5,025 bases of DNA from Planctomycetaceae bacterium (GCA_003503535.1 DOCI01000052.1:8884-13908), one strand, 5' to 3'. Shown: positions 1 through 5,025, counted from the first letter of the stretch. The notes: generated by a model not told the origin, from the letters alone. Numbers and translations are program-made.

Positions 1-266
1 GTCACAGAATCGGTCAGTTTCACGGCTTCATATCGTACGCCACGGGCATCGTAAAAGTAGATCATGTTGACGTCCGCTGCCCAAATCGCGTTCAGACGAA
101 TCTGCCGTGGTCCGAATAACGTAAATTCCATCCCGCAGAATTGATCGCGCCGCAGTAGTGGCGAGGTGTCCAGAGGAAATTGTTCTGGAATCAGATTTTC
201 TTTATTGCAAAGAGAATTGTGAATGAATTCTATCAAGTCCGTCCAGGTCTTGGGAAGAATTGGCAT
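1..266 (-). CDS. Partial small uncharacterised protein (N-terminal 88 codons, 3' end beyond window)
   Basis: The reading frame is open from an ATG at 264-266 down to the first base of the window, so the C terminus lies outside. The start is supported by a clear Shine-Dalgarno (CAGGAG, about 8 bases before the ATG). The protein begins MPILPKTWTDLIEFIHNSL and has no signal peptide or membrane segment, so it is probably cytosolic. An amphipathic N-terminal helix (residues 7-20) is followed by a segment around 43-80 with alternating hydrophobic residues (GMEFTLFGPRQIRLNAIW, then NMIYFYDARGVRYEAVKL), which looks like consecutive beta strands. I do not recognise a named family. The style resembles small conserved planctomycete hypotheticals of roughly 90-110 residues, but that is memory, not a search. 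No function is assigned. Two longer minus-strand frames across 202-528 overlap its start and look like chance frames. Confidence 0.72.
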   Translation of the reverse strand, partial: MPILPKTWTDLIEFIHNSLCNKENLIPEQFPLDTSPLLRRDQFCGMEFTLFGPRQIRLNAIWAADVNMIYFYDARGVRYEAVKLTDSV

Positions 267-329
267 AAAAGCTTGCTCCTGATTGTCGATCGGTGAGGTC
301 GAGGTTTTTTGCATCTGTCCAACTGTTTC

Positions 330-349
330 CCTTTCTCCTGAAAGGAGAA
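330..349. repeat. Two overlapping, mutually exclusive short hairpins upstream of the partial gene
   Basis: CCTTTC (330-335) pairs with GAAAGG (340-345) around a 4-base loop. In the same bases TTCTCCT (333-339) pairs with AGGAGAA (343-349) around a 3-base loop. Only one hairpin can form at a time. The structure sits about 65 bases before the start codon of the minus-strand partial gene, so it could lie in that gene's 5' leader. The AGGAGAA arm resembles a Shine-Dalgarno sequence on either strand. No gene is convincing in the rest of the 267-535 spacer. Any regulatory role is conjecture. Confidence 0.4.
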
Positions 350-535
350 CCAGTGACTTGACAGAGGCCATTGTCGGCCAGAATAGTTATCGTCCGCATA
401 TTCGGGAAACCTTGCTGAAATCCCCGGAAGCATAGCGATTGACACAAACGCGCTGGCCGGAATTCCCAGCCAGGTATTCTCAGCCTCTCACCATTTATTG
501 CAAACTTTTCCACAATGCGGGACAACACCGCGCAT

Positions 536-567
536 AAAAAAACTGCCCTGAAAAATCAGGACAGTTT
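536..567 (-). terminator. Intrinsic terminator of the tRNA-Gln gene
   Basis: Reading on the minus strand, a 12-bp stem (arms 556-567 and 540-551) with a 4-base loop is followed by seven Ts (complement of 536-542). One pair is G·U on the minus strand but would be a C-A mismatch on the plus strand. The structure is therefore best formed in the minus-strand transcript. It starts 6 bases after the 3' end of the tRNA, the expected place for release of the tRNA precursor. Confidence 0.9.
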
Positions 568-573
568 GATCGA

Positions 574-644
574 TTACCCGACAGGGATTCGAACCCCAAC
601 TGAAAGAATCAGAATCTTTTGTGCTACCGTTACACCATCGGGCA
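574..644 (-). tRNA. tRNA-Gln (anticodon CUG)
   Basis: The minus strand folds into a full cloverleaf of 71 nt counting the discriminator base. The acceptor arm TGCCCGA pairs with TCGGGTA over 7 bp with one G·U. The first pair is U-A, typical of bacterial tRNA-Gln and used by its synthetase. The D arm is GTG...CAC with GG in the loop. The anticodon stem AAAGA/TCTTT encloses loop TTCTGAT, giving anticodon CTG, which reads CAG codons. The T arm has the TTCGAAT loop. The discriminator is A, and CCA is not encoded (ATCG follows), so it must be added enzymatically. A terminator follows immediately and no other tRNA is adjacent, so it is a single-gene unit. No convincing promoter was found upstream. 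Confidence 0.96.
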
Positions 645-805
645 GTAATATTGCAGTTTGAAGTTTCATGTAGCGGATTTTCGATGGTTGAAGTCCAGTA
701 TTTCCAGACGACCACCCGCTCAACATTTAAGACTTCAGCCACAAAAGGAATTTATACCCCATCGACAACTCTTTCAAGAGAGAAGTTCAGCTTTTCTGAT
801 GGGAA

Positions 806-835
806 TTGCGTTCCGGGGGCGGAAAATCTTAGAAT
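806..835 (+). promoter_or_regulatory. Candidate sigma70-type promoter for the 918-1241 gene
   Basis: TTGCGT (806-811) and TAGAAT (830-835) are separated by 18 bases. They match the -35 and -10 consensus at four and five of six positions. This would place the transcript start near 842, about 75 bases before the ATG at 918. The rest of the 645-917 spacer shows no convincing gene. Promoters in this lineage are poorly characterised, so this is only a candidate. Confidence 0.3.
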
Positions 836-917
836 GGCAGAATAATTTCGTCTTTGAAACCGCAATTTCCCCTGACGATTTGCCCGATCCACTTCAATGT
901 GCAAAGAGGATGCTTGC

Positions 918-1241
918 ATGCCGCTTTATGAAATCGAGACCAATGCCCATATCATGATTGGCTGGGCGGAAAATGAAGAGCAGGCTCGTTCCACGGCTCA
1001 TGAGCATTATCCGGATGATGACATTGTCCGGATCAATCGGCGTCCGCGCGATTTGTGGGTCATTTCCAAGGGCTTACTGGGCTTTCCTCAAAACGAAGTG
1101 CTCTGTAATACCGCACGAGATTGCCTGTCAAAAGCACAAGGGGACAAAGAAGACGCCATCCGATTGTACATGCAGGAAACGGGTGTTAATCAGCAGGCCG
1201 CTCAGCGAGCCATCGAAACCAATATGTCTCTTGGCTGGTGA
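918..1241 (+). CDS. Conserved-looking small soluble protein of unknown function (107 aa)
   Basis: The start at 918 is chosen over an in-frame upstream start at 897 because AGAGGA (905-910) sits 7 bases before this ATG. The protein begins MPLYEIETNAHIMIGWAENE and has no signal peptide or membrane segment, so a cytosolic location is expected. The N-terminal half (1-52) looks like a small alpha/beta unit: strand YEIETNAHIMIGW, helix EEQARSTAHEHY, then DDDIVRINRRPRDLWVISK. The second half (about 60-107) is predicted mostly helical, with AQGDKEDAIRLYMQETG and NQQAAQRAIETN. It contains two cysteines (63 and 69, C-x5-C) and ends in Trp. I recognise no named domain. It resembles planctomycete-restricted hypotheticals, but only by impression. 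It stands alone between a divergent tRNA and a convergent cytochrome gene, so context gives no clue to its job. Confidence 0.82.
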   Translation: MPLYEIETNAHIMIGWAENEEQARSTAHEHYPDDDIVRINRRPRDLWVISKGLLGFPQNEVLCNTARDCLSKAQGDKEDAIRLYMQETGVNQQAAQRAIETNMSLGW

Positions 1242-1313
1242 GACCTCGTAGTGATTGATTCACAATACTGCTAATTCCAACCTCAGCAAGAAGTCGTCAG
1301 TCTGGAAATCTTT

Positions 1314-1360
1314 CCCGTCTGATCCTCCAGGCATGATCGCTAATTGTTCAGATAGACGGG
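1314..1360. repeat. 8-bp inverted repeat across the cytochrome gene's stop codon
   Basis: TCCCGTCT (1313-1320) is the reverse complement of AGACGGGA (1354-1361), with 33 bases between, spanning the stop codon of the minus-strand lipoprotein gene. It lies in the 98-base gap between two convergent genes. No T-run follows on either strand, so it is not a canonical intrinsic terminator. No better terminator is visible in this gap. Confidence 0.25.
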
Positions 1361-2479
1361 ATGACAGTCGTTACAGCTTTTATTGAGGAGTTGAAAGCCA
1401 GTGTCGTAAAGTGTGTAGTCATCTGTTTCAGCTCCTTCGAGCATTTTTGCCGATCCGTCGATTAATTCCTGGCAATATTCTTGATACTCGGCTTCATCGG
1501 CAAAAACATAATCCTCCAAATGCACAACCTGTCCCAGTGCACGCAGTAAAGCCGCCTTGGCAATAACATCTTCCTTTTTGCTCTTCAATTCGCTATCCCC
1601 ACTGATCGTCGTGCGGAACCAGTCATTGTATTCTTTGATCTTTTTCATTAGCAAATTGCGATCCGCGACATCGCTGAAAACCGTTTCTGGATCACTTTCC
1701 GGTAATTCTGCAGGCGTGCCTCCGTTGAGTATCTCAATGATGTTGAGAAACTGAGTTTCGGCCACTTCAAATGCAGGTCGACCTCGAGTTTCCGCGGCCA
1801 TCGCAATTTCTGAGGACATATCTCGTACAAAGTGAGCTTTGTCTTTCCACGTGAAATCACCGGGATGTTGTGTTGCAATTCCAGACAGAGCCGCCAATGT
1901 CGCTGAGTCGATCTGGATGGGGAGCAATTCTCGGTTGAAACTTCCCACCGAATTCAAATTAGCCGTCAACGCATTTCGGATGCGTGTGATTTCTTCGATT
2001 AATCGATCTTTCGTTATCACTTCGTCCCATCCACTGCTGGCTGCGGTTGCCGGTGGGGGCGTCTCGGTTGTGGGTGGTGGCGTCGACGCATTGATCCCAT
2101 TGGAATTCATCTGTGGTGTGGATGTCGCAGCCATATTGTTTGTCGCAGGTGGCGGAGATGTATTTTCTGCTGCAACCGTTAGTGGACGATCGTAAAAGAC
2201 ATCATAAGGGATGCCGTCGACGTATTTGCGATCAGGATCGTTATTCGAATCGCTTACCTGATCAGTTTTTGATGGACTTGACTGGTTTTCCGCTGTTGTC
2301 TGCTTTGGAGCCGACTCCGTCGAGTTCTCAGCAGGCGTTGGGGAGCTTTTCGAACTGCATCCGATCATCCCCGTCGAACTGCACAGGCACAGAATGAGCA
2401 ATAATGCATAGGATATTCGTGCATGGAATACCGTTCGCAAAACAGGCAATTTGCGGTCGTATTTTGTGGTCTTGAACAT
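1340..2479 (-). CDS. Cytochrome c'/c556-like lipoprotein with a Pro/Thr/Ser-rich linker
   Basis: Likely a membrane-anchored, periplasm-facing c-type cytochrome. Numbered from the ATG at 2479, a basic N terminus leads into a hydrophobic stretch (about 23-34) and a lipobox-like MIGC with Cys41. A low-complexity linker follows (about 42-148, rich in Ser, Thr, Pro and Asn). Embedded in it is a more conserved-looking patch, KYVDGIPYDVFYDRPLTVA. The remainder is helical. The last residues hold CNDCH (369-373), a single heme c attachment site seven residues from the C terminus, where four-helix cytochromes c' and c556 carry theirs (CxxCH near the end). The sixth heme ligand is not identifiable. Start choice is uncertain: ATG at 2494 and GTG at 2533 are also in frame, and none has a good ribosome site. 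The shortest gives the most normal signal length. The gene stands alone, divergent from yqgE. Electron-transfer function is inferred from the heme motif; the redox partner is unknown. Confidence 0.85.
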   Translation of the reverse strand: MFKTTKYDRKLPVLRTVFHARISYALLLILCLCSSTGMIGCSSKSSPTPAENSTESAPKQTTAENQSSPSKTDQVSDSNNDPDRKYVDGIPYDVFYDRPLTVAAENTSPPPATNNMAATSTPQMNSNGINASTPPPTTETPPPATAASSGWDEVITKDRLIEEITRIRNALTANLNSVGSFNRELLPIQIDSATLAALSGIATQHPGDFTWKDKAHFVRDMSSEIAMAAETRGRPAFEVAETQFLNIIEILNGGTPAELPESDPETVFSDVADRNLLMKKIKEYNDWFRTTISGDSELKSKKEDVIAKAALLRALGQVVHLEDYVFADEAEYQEYCQELIDGSAKMLEGAETDDYTLYDTGFQLLNKSCNDCHPVYLNN

Positions 2480-2779
2480 GAAAGTGTTTCGCATTATTGA
2501 AAAAGAAATCGGGGTCTCTTGTGTCGACTCCACTCGTAAACAAAAAAGTACTTGTGGGAATCGAAGGAAAATAAGACGTCGACAAATATCTAGTCTACTC
2601 CCTCCTCTGACATTATCGTATAGTGTAACTGAAGTCTTTTCCAGAAGTCGGGTTTCAGGAACAGATTCTGTGAGTAAAATAATGGAATACTTCAGGAGAA
2701 ATTCAGACGCAGCGCATCAGTCATCGGTCCAGTCACGAGACGATCAACGAATATTGTCAAAATACAGAAAAGGACAAGG
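2480..2779. other. Divergent intergenic region between the cytochrome and yqgE genes
   Basis: About 300 bases separate the two divergent starts, less if the cytochrome begins upstream at 2494 or 2533. Both promoters should lie here, but none stands out. For yqgE, TTTCAG near 2661 with TAAAAT near 2674 is weak. On the minus strand a full AGGAGG (complement of 2601-2606) lies about 70 bases or more before any good cytochrome start. The only nearby starts are ATT (2585-2587, in frame) and TTG (2583-2585, a different frame). A 110-codon plus-strand frame through this stretch (2451-2783) is Arg/Ser-rich, begins antisense to the cytochrome gene and looks like chance. Confidence 0.5.
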
Positions 2780-3346
2780 ATGATAAGAGATTCATTGAGA
2801 GGCTACTTTCTGTTAGCGACTAAAAATCTGCATGATTCGAATTTTTTTCGGACAGCCGTTCTCATGCTGGAACACAATGAGGAAGGCGCGATGGGTGTGA
2901 TTGTCAATCGCCCTTCTTCAGTGAATCTGGCTCATGCGCTGGTTGGACACTTCAATGTTCCGCCTTCTGAGAATGTCATTTATGTTGGCGGTCCCGTCGA
3001 ACCTCAGGCCCTGAGTATGCTGCACGATAATGCCGAGTGGGGTAAAAGCGATATTACGGTCCTTCCGAATGTTTTTGTCGGCAGCAGTGCGGAAGCATTT
3101 GAAGAAATTATTATGGGAGAGCCTCCAGAGTGTACCTCTTCCTTTCGGGTCTACTCGGGATATGCAGGCTGGGGCAGTGGGCAACTTGAGGGCGAGGTGG
3201 AACGCGGCGACTGGTTTACCCTCAAAGCAAACACCGAACTGGTCTTTTCAAATCGTCCGTATCAGCTTTGGGACGATCTGCTTCAAGAGTACTATCGCCA
3301 ACATCGCATTCTGCCAATCCCCGCAGAAAAAGCTGAGTGGAATTAA
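2780..3346 (+). CDS. yqgE: YqgE/AlgH family protein (UPF0301)
   Basis: The 188-residue product has the usual length for this family (about 185-190) and carries its hallmark segments in order. These are [20 protein letters not shown] (8-27, where many members have FLIA-P-L-D), [15 protein letters not shown] (31-45), [10 protein letters not shown] (66-75) and [14 protein letters not shown] (127-140), followed by W144 of the ERGDW turn. It is a soluble protein with no signal peptide. The biochemical role of the family is unsettled. AlgH was linked to alginate regulation in Pseudomonas, and structures show a compact alpha/beta fold without an obvious active site. The start is firm: AGGA (2771-2774) lies 5 bases before the ATG. 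In many proteobacteria yqgE sits beside yqgF (ruvX); here it has no such neighbour and is flanked by a divergent cytochrome and a convergent DUF2062 gene. The symbol follows the family name, not proven orthology. Confidence 0.95.
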   Translation: MIRDSLRGYFLLATKNLHDSNFFRTAVLMLEHNEEGAMGVIVNRPSSVNLAHALVGHFNVPPSENVIYVGGPVEPQALSMLHDNAEWGKSDITVLPNVFVGSSAEAFEEIIMGEPPECTSSFRVYSGYAGWGSGQLEGEVERGDWFTLKANTELVFSNRPYQLWDDLLQEYYRQHRILPIPAEKAEWN

Positions 3347-3467
3347 TTGGGAGATTCTGGAAAAGTGTATTTCAAGGACTTTGCTGAGATTAGCCCAGTG
3401 ACCTGCTCACACGCCTTTGATACCAGTACTTCTGCTCGTGTCAGCAATAATAATACTCAAGAGAGGC

Positions 3468-4106
3468 TTATTGGTCTCTTTGGAGCTTTTTGGCAGCTTT
3501 TAAAGCAACTTTTCTCTGGTGACGGAGCTGTAAAAGGCGTGTTTTTCGTTGCATTGCCCCGGCTAACCATTTTGTAATGGGATAGCTGGGAATGGCACAA
3601 ACGATTCCTACCAGGATGGAGCCAATCACAAGTGGCCAGCCGAACTCAAAGATCAGTTTAAAGACACTTCGGCACCAGTCAGCGAAACTATCATACTGTA
3701 GTGCTTCAGCCAGGTCTGCACGGGTGACATTTCCAGCGATGAAGAAGGTCCCAATCCAGTAATTGAACCAGTAGATGGGAAGTGTCGTCACCGGATTAGA
3801 GATATACACGGCAATCAAACCTGCGACTTGATTGAAGCGAAAAAATGGCTTACAGAGAGCTGCGATTAACAGCACGACAATCATCTGGATGCCGACAGTT
3901 GGCGTCATCGCAACAAAAACGCCGATGGATGTCCCGAGTGCAATCGAATGAGGGGTGTCTTCCAGACTGACAATTTTTCGCAACCAAAGTTGTGGCGAAA
4001 CGTACCACCACCAGGATTTCATGTTCGGGGATGTGTGCTTTTTGAGCTCACATGACTGACCCGACTCTCGGTTACCTGTAGAATTTGTCTGCATAACAGA
4101 TGTCAT
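3468..4106 (-). CDS. DUF2062 domain inner-membrane protein (212 aa)
   Basis: The family signature is clear: LEDTPHSIALGTSIGVFVAM (48-67), then TPTVGIQMIVVLLIAALC (68-85), FNQVAGLIAVYISNPVTTLP (91-110) and YWIGTFF (116-122). DUF2062 members typically share the S/TPhsIAlGfaiGvF, tPt-G-Q and NP-T motifs. Hydrophobic stretches at about 54-85, 93-124 and 155-178 suggest several membrane segments, and a strongly basic tail (185-212, RKTRLLQLRHQRKVALKAAK) should be cytoplasmic. The biochemical function of DUF2062 is not established; some members are fused to or lie beside glycosyltransferases, but none is visible here. The chosen ATG at 4106 overlaps the upstream lipoprotein's stop as ATGA and has no Shine-Dalgarno of its own, which points to translational coupling. 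Met5 and Met29 are alternative starts, also without ribosome sites. No firm terminator is seen in the 121-base gap to convergent yqgE. Confidence 0.93.
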   Translation of the reverse strand: MTSVMQTNSTGNRESGQSCELKKHTSPNMKSWWWYVSPQLWLRKIVSLEDTPHSIALGTSIGVFVAMTPTVGIQMIVVLLIAALCKPFFRFNQVAGLIAVYISNPVTTLPIYWFNYWIGTFFIAGNVTRADLAEALQYDSFADWCRSVFKLIFEFGWPLVIGSILVGIVCAIPSYPITKWLAGAMQRKTRLLQLRHQRKVALKAAKKLQRDQ

Positions 4107-4369
4107 GGTTGGGGGGGAGACGGGAATGTGGGCCCGTCTTCTTTCGGCAATGTGGTCGAGTTTTCGGCGGGCATGTTCAAAAGTTGCTCTTGCGGAATTG
4201 GTTCCGGCTGCTCTGCAGGAACCAATTCCGGAACTGTGGAACTGGTCACTGCCGGCCCTGGTTCGGGAATTTCAGCAGGTTCAGGGTTTTCGCTTGTGCA
4301 TCCTGAACAGATCGTCGCAGTCAGCACAATGGCCCTGAATCCAGATGCAATTCCACTACGAGTGTCCAT
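4103..4369 (-). CDS. Short Pro/Glu-rich lipoprotein, coupled to the DUF2062 gene
   Basis: The 88-residue product starts MDTRSGIASGFRAIVLTATI and reaches Cys24 in the lipobox-like CSGC. It is therefore expected to be exported and lipid-anchored, although Cys at -3 is atypical. The mature 65 residues are dominated by Pro and Glu with PEP/PEL/PxP repeats (NPEPAEIPEPGP, VPELVPAEQPEPIP). That implies an extended, disordered tail rather than a folded domain. The ATG at 4369 is preferred because the in-frame TTG at 4402 would lengthen the signal and sits almost on the predicted transcript start. A weak GCGG lies just before the ATG. The stop overlaps the DUF2062 start by 4 bases. A promoter with a perfect TATAAT lies upstream. 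I do not recognise a family. With so low-complexity a tail a chance frame is possible, but the signal peptide, promoter and overlap together argue for a real gene. Confidence 0.72.
   Translation of the reverse strand: MDTRSGIASGFRAIVLTATICSGCTSENPEPAEIPEPGPAVTSSTVPELVPAEQPEPIPQEQLLNMPAENSTTLPKEDGPTFPSPPQP
4193..4230. repeat. Perfect 13-bp inverted repeat inside the small lipoprotein gene
   Basis: CGGAATTGGTTCC (4193-4205) and GGAACCAATTCCG (4218-4230) are exact reverse complements separated by 12 bases. Within the spacer TGC...GCA can pair too. On the coding (minus) strand the arms encode parts of the near-repeat PELVP-AEQ-PEPIP. No T-run follows, so it is not a standard terminator. It would form a strong hairpin in the mRNA. 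Confidence 0.75.
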
Positions 4370-4409
4370 TTTCCGCAATTTCCCCAATGAAACAATTTTC
4401 AATGTCCGA

Positions 4410-4438
4410 ATTATAGCTTAGAACGACCATAAGGTCAT
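4410..4438 (-). promoter_or_regulatory. Sigma70-type promoter of the lipoprotein-DUF2062 unit
   Basis: On the minus strand a perfect TATAAT (complement of 4410-4415) is preceded, with a 17-base spacer, by ATGACC (complement of 4433-4438), which matches TTGACA at four of six positions. The transcript would start near 4403, leaving a leader of about 34 bases before the ATG at 4369. It fits a two-gene transcript covering 4403 to about 3468. Confidence 0.55.
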
Positions 4439-4531
4439 CTGGATTACTGATTTTTACAATTTCGAGAACCAGTTCCGATATGTGGTGTCTGAAAAATATC
4501 GTTTCCGGTGGTTTCTCGATAATTTCTTAAC

Positions 4532-4559
4532 TTGTTCTTTGGTCGTGTTTTGTTATTGT
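4532..4559 (+). promoter_or_regulatory. Weak candidate promoter for tRNA-Lys
   Basis: TTGTTC (4532-4537) and TATTGT (4554-4559) lie 16 bases apart, about 60 bases ahead of the tRNA. Both are partial matches to consensus. A closer CTGACA...GCTAAT pair would put its -10 against the tRNA itself and so cannot drive it. Confidence 0.25.
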
Positions 4560-4571
4560 ATCGGCTGTCAG

Positions 4572-4589
4572 AGGTCAATTCTGTGACCT
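4572..4589. repeat. Inverted repeat AGGTCA-N6-TGACCT upstream of tRNA-Lys
   Basis: Perfect 6-bp arms with a 6-base spacer (ATTCTG) lie 31 bases before the tRNA. It could be a hairpin in the tRNA leader or a dimeric protein-binding site. A repeat of this size can occur by chance. Confidence 0.35.
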
Positions 4590-4620
4590 GCCTGACATTC
4601 ACACCAGTAAAAACGCTAAT

Positions 4621-4695
<75 letters not shown>

Positions 4696-4703
4696 CAAAA
4701 AAT

Positions 4704-4736
4704 AGACGCTTCCTTGTTGGGGAGGCGTCTTTTTTT
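4704..4736 (+). terminator. Intrinsic terminator of tRNA-Lys
   Basis: A 10-bp stem (AGACGCTTCC at 4704-4713 with GGAGGCGTCT at 4721-4730, one U·G pair) encloses a 7-base loop. It runs into seven Ts (4730-4736), starting 10 bases after the tRNA 3' end. An A-run just before the stem (4697-4702) could let it act weakly on the other strand too. Confidence 0.92.
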
Positions 4737-4835
4737 ATGGGAGTTTGTGATCACATTCAAATTGCAAAGCAACAAACAATCCTCTTGCGACTTCCCTGCT
4801 TATCACGGGAGTTTTGCAAAATCCCAATAAAATCA

Positions 4836-4858
4836 TAACCCGACGCGTCAGCGAGGGG
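4836..4858 (+). repeat. GC-rich motif, candidate left end of an inverted-repeat element
   Basis: TAACCCGACGCGTCAGCG followed by AGGGG stands out as GC-rich in an AT-leaning spacer and contains the perfect palindrome GACGCGTC (4842-4849). Its last nine bases AGCGAGGGG (4850-4858) recur inverted at the window's right edge. It could be one terminal repeat of a small non-coding mobile element (MITE-like) or half of a dispersed intergenic repeat. I have an uncertain impression of similar sequences in planctomycete spacers. Confidence 0.4.
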
Positions 4859-5016
4859 CCCGTGTGGAAATCATATTCAGCGAGATCTTGTCTATTTCAA
4901 ACCTGTTAAACGGATGTCCAAACAAGCGATGTTTATGCTCGCAGATCAGTTTTTCAGATGAAATAACAGGCACGACTTGATATCAGAGTTTAACCGAATT
5001 CGGAATCGGAAGCCGT

Positions 5017-5025
5017 CCCCTCGCT
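5017..5025 (-). repeat. Start of an inverted copy of the 4836-4858 motif, cut by window edge
   Basis: CCCCTCGCT is the exact reverse complement of AGCGAGGGG at 4850-4858, and the window ends within the match. If the inversion is real, the next bases should read roughly GACGCGTCGGGTTA. Nine matching bases alone can arise by chance; position at the edge prevents a decision. Confidence 0.35.

Larger units (their letters stand above)
4740..5025. other. Intergenic region with no convincing gene
   Basis: Neither strand shows an open frame with a start, ribosome site and plausible protein. What it holds are short symmetric motifs. A near-perfect palindrome at 4807-4825 is GGGA, then TTTTGCAAAA, then TCCC, with one unpaired G. 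A GC-rich motif at 4836-4858 contains the 8-bp palindrome GACGCGTC. CCGAATTCGG is a perfect 10-bp palindrome at 4994-5003. The last nine bases invert part of the GC-rich motif. Confidence 0.5.

Noticed and set aside
1..10. GTCACAGAAT at the left edge matching inverted ATTCTGTGAC at 4578-4587
   Set aside because: Many 10-base matches are expected by chance within 5 kb on both strands, and the left copy lies in coding sequence.
202..528. 108-codon minus-strand frame upstream of the partial gene
   Set aside because: It overlaps the well-supported start of the partial gene in another frame, has no ribosome site and no protein-like pattern.
488..742. Minus-strand frame containing RWCNGSTKDSDSFSWGSNPC
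   Set aside because: It is simply the translation of the tRNA-Gln gene in its own direction and of its terminator.
2041..2090. GGTGGGGGCGTC/GGTGGTGGCGTC near-repeats
   Set aside because: They encode the TPPPTTETPPPATA stretch of the lipoprotein linker and need no further explanation.
2451..2783. 110-codon plus-strand frame whose TGA overlaps the yqgE ATG
   Set aside because: The ATGA overlap is tempting, but the frame begins antisense to the cytochrome gene, has an erratic Arg/Ser-rich composition, and yqgE has its own ribosome site.
3459..3480. AAGAGA/TCTCTT hairpin at the end of the DUF2062 gene as a terminator
   Set aside because: Only 6 A/T-rich pairs around a 10-base loop, spanning the stop codon, with a broken T-rich tail; too weak to call.
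4128..4421. 97-codon plus-strand frame opposite the small lipoprotein (Gly/Ser-rich)
   Set aside because: Its Gly/Ser/Ala repeats mirror the Pro/Glu codons of the minus-strand gene. The minus strand has the signal peptide, promoter and ATGA overlap, so this is a shadow.

Overview
The window looks like an ordinary chromosomal stretch from a member of the Planctomycetota (Planctomycetaceae-like). This is an inference. It rests on a balanced base composition, short mostly monocistronic genes separated by roomy spacers, weak or absent Shine-Dalgarno sites at several genes, lipoproteins with long Pro/Thr/Ser- or Pro/Glu-rich tails, a cytochrome c'-like lipoprotein, and two small proteins that resemble conserved planctomycete hypotheticals. 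No search could be run to confirm the lineage.

Layout, left to right. Positions 1-266 (minus) hold the first 88 codons of a small uncharacterised protein cut by the window edge. A spacer with an unusual two-way hairpin follows. Next come a strong intrinsic terminator (536-567) and a tRNA-Gln(CUG) gene (574-644), both on the minus strand. After about 270 bases of spacer, a 107-residue uncharacterised soluble protein (918-1241, plus) converges on a cytochrome c'-like lipoprotein (1340-2479, minus). A roughly 300-base divergent spacer separates that gene from a clear YqgE/AlgH (UPF0301) gene (2780-3346, plus). That gene converges on a two-gene minus-strand unit: a short Pro/Glu-rich lipoprotein (4103-4369) overlapping by ATGA a DUF2062 membrane protein (3468-4106), with a good sigma70-type promoter in front (4410-4438). 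A tRNA-Lys(UUU) gene (4621-4693) with its own terminator (4704-4736) follows. The last 285 bases have no convincing gene. They hold a GC-rich 23-base motif (4836-4858) whose inverted copy appears to begin at the window's last nine bases.

Functionally, the window offers an envelope theme: a lipid-anchored c-type cytochrome, a lipoprotein plus inner-membrane protein pair, and two tRNAs. Only the lipoprotein-DUF2062 pair is tightly linked. No defence system, CRISPR array, transposase or phage gene is visible. The items most worth a second look are the truncated inverted repeat at the right edge, a perfect 13-bp inverted repeat inside the small lipoprotein gene, and that gene's coupling to DUF2062. 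I see no compelling evidence for a wholly new system.
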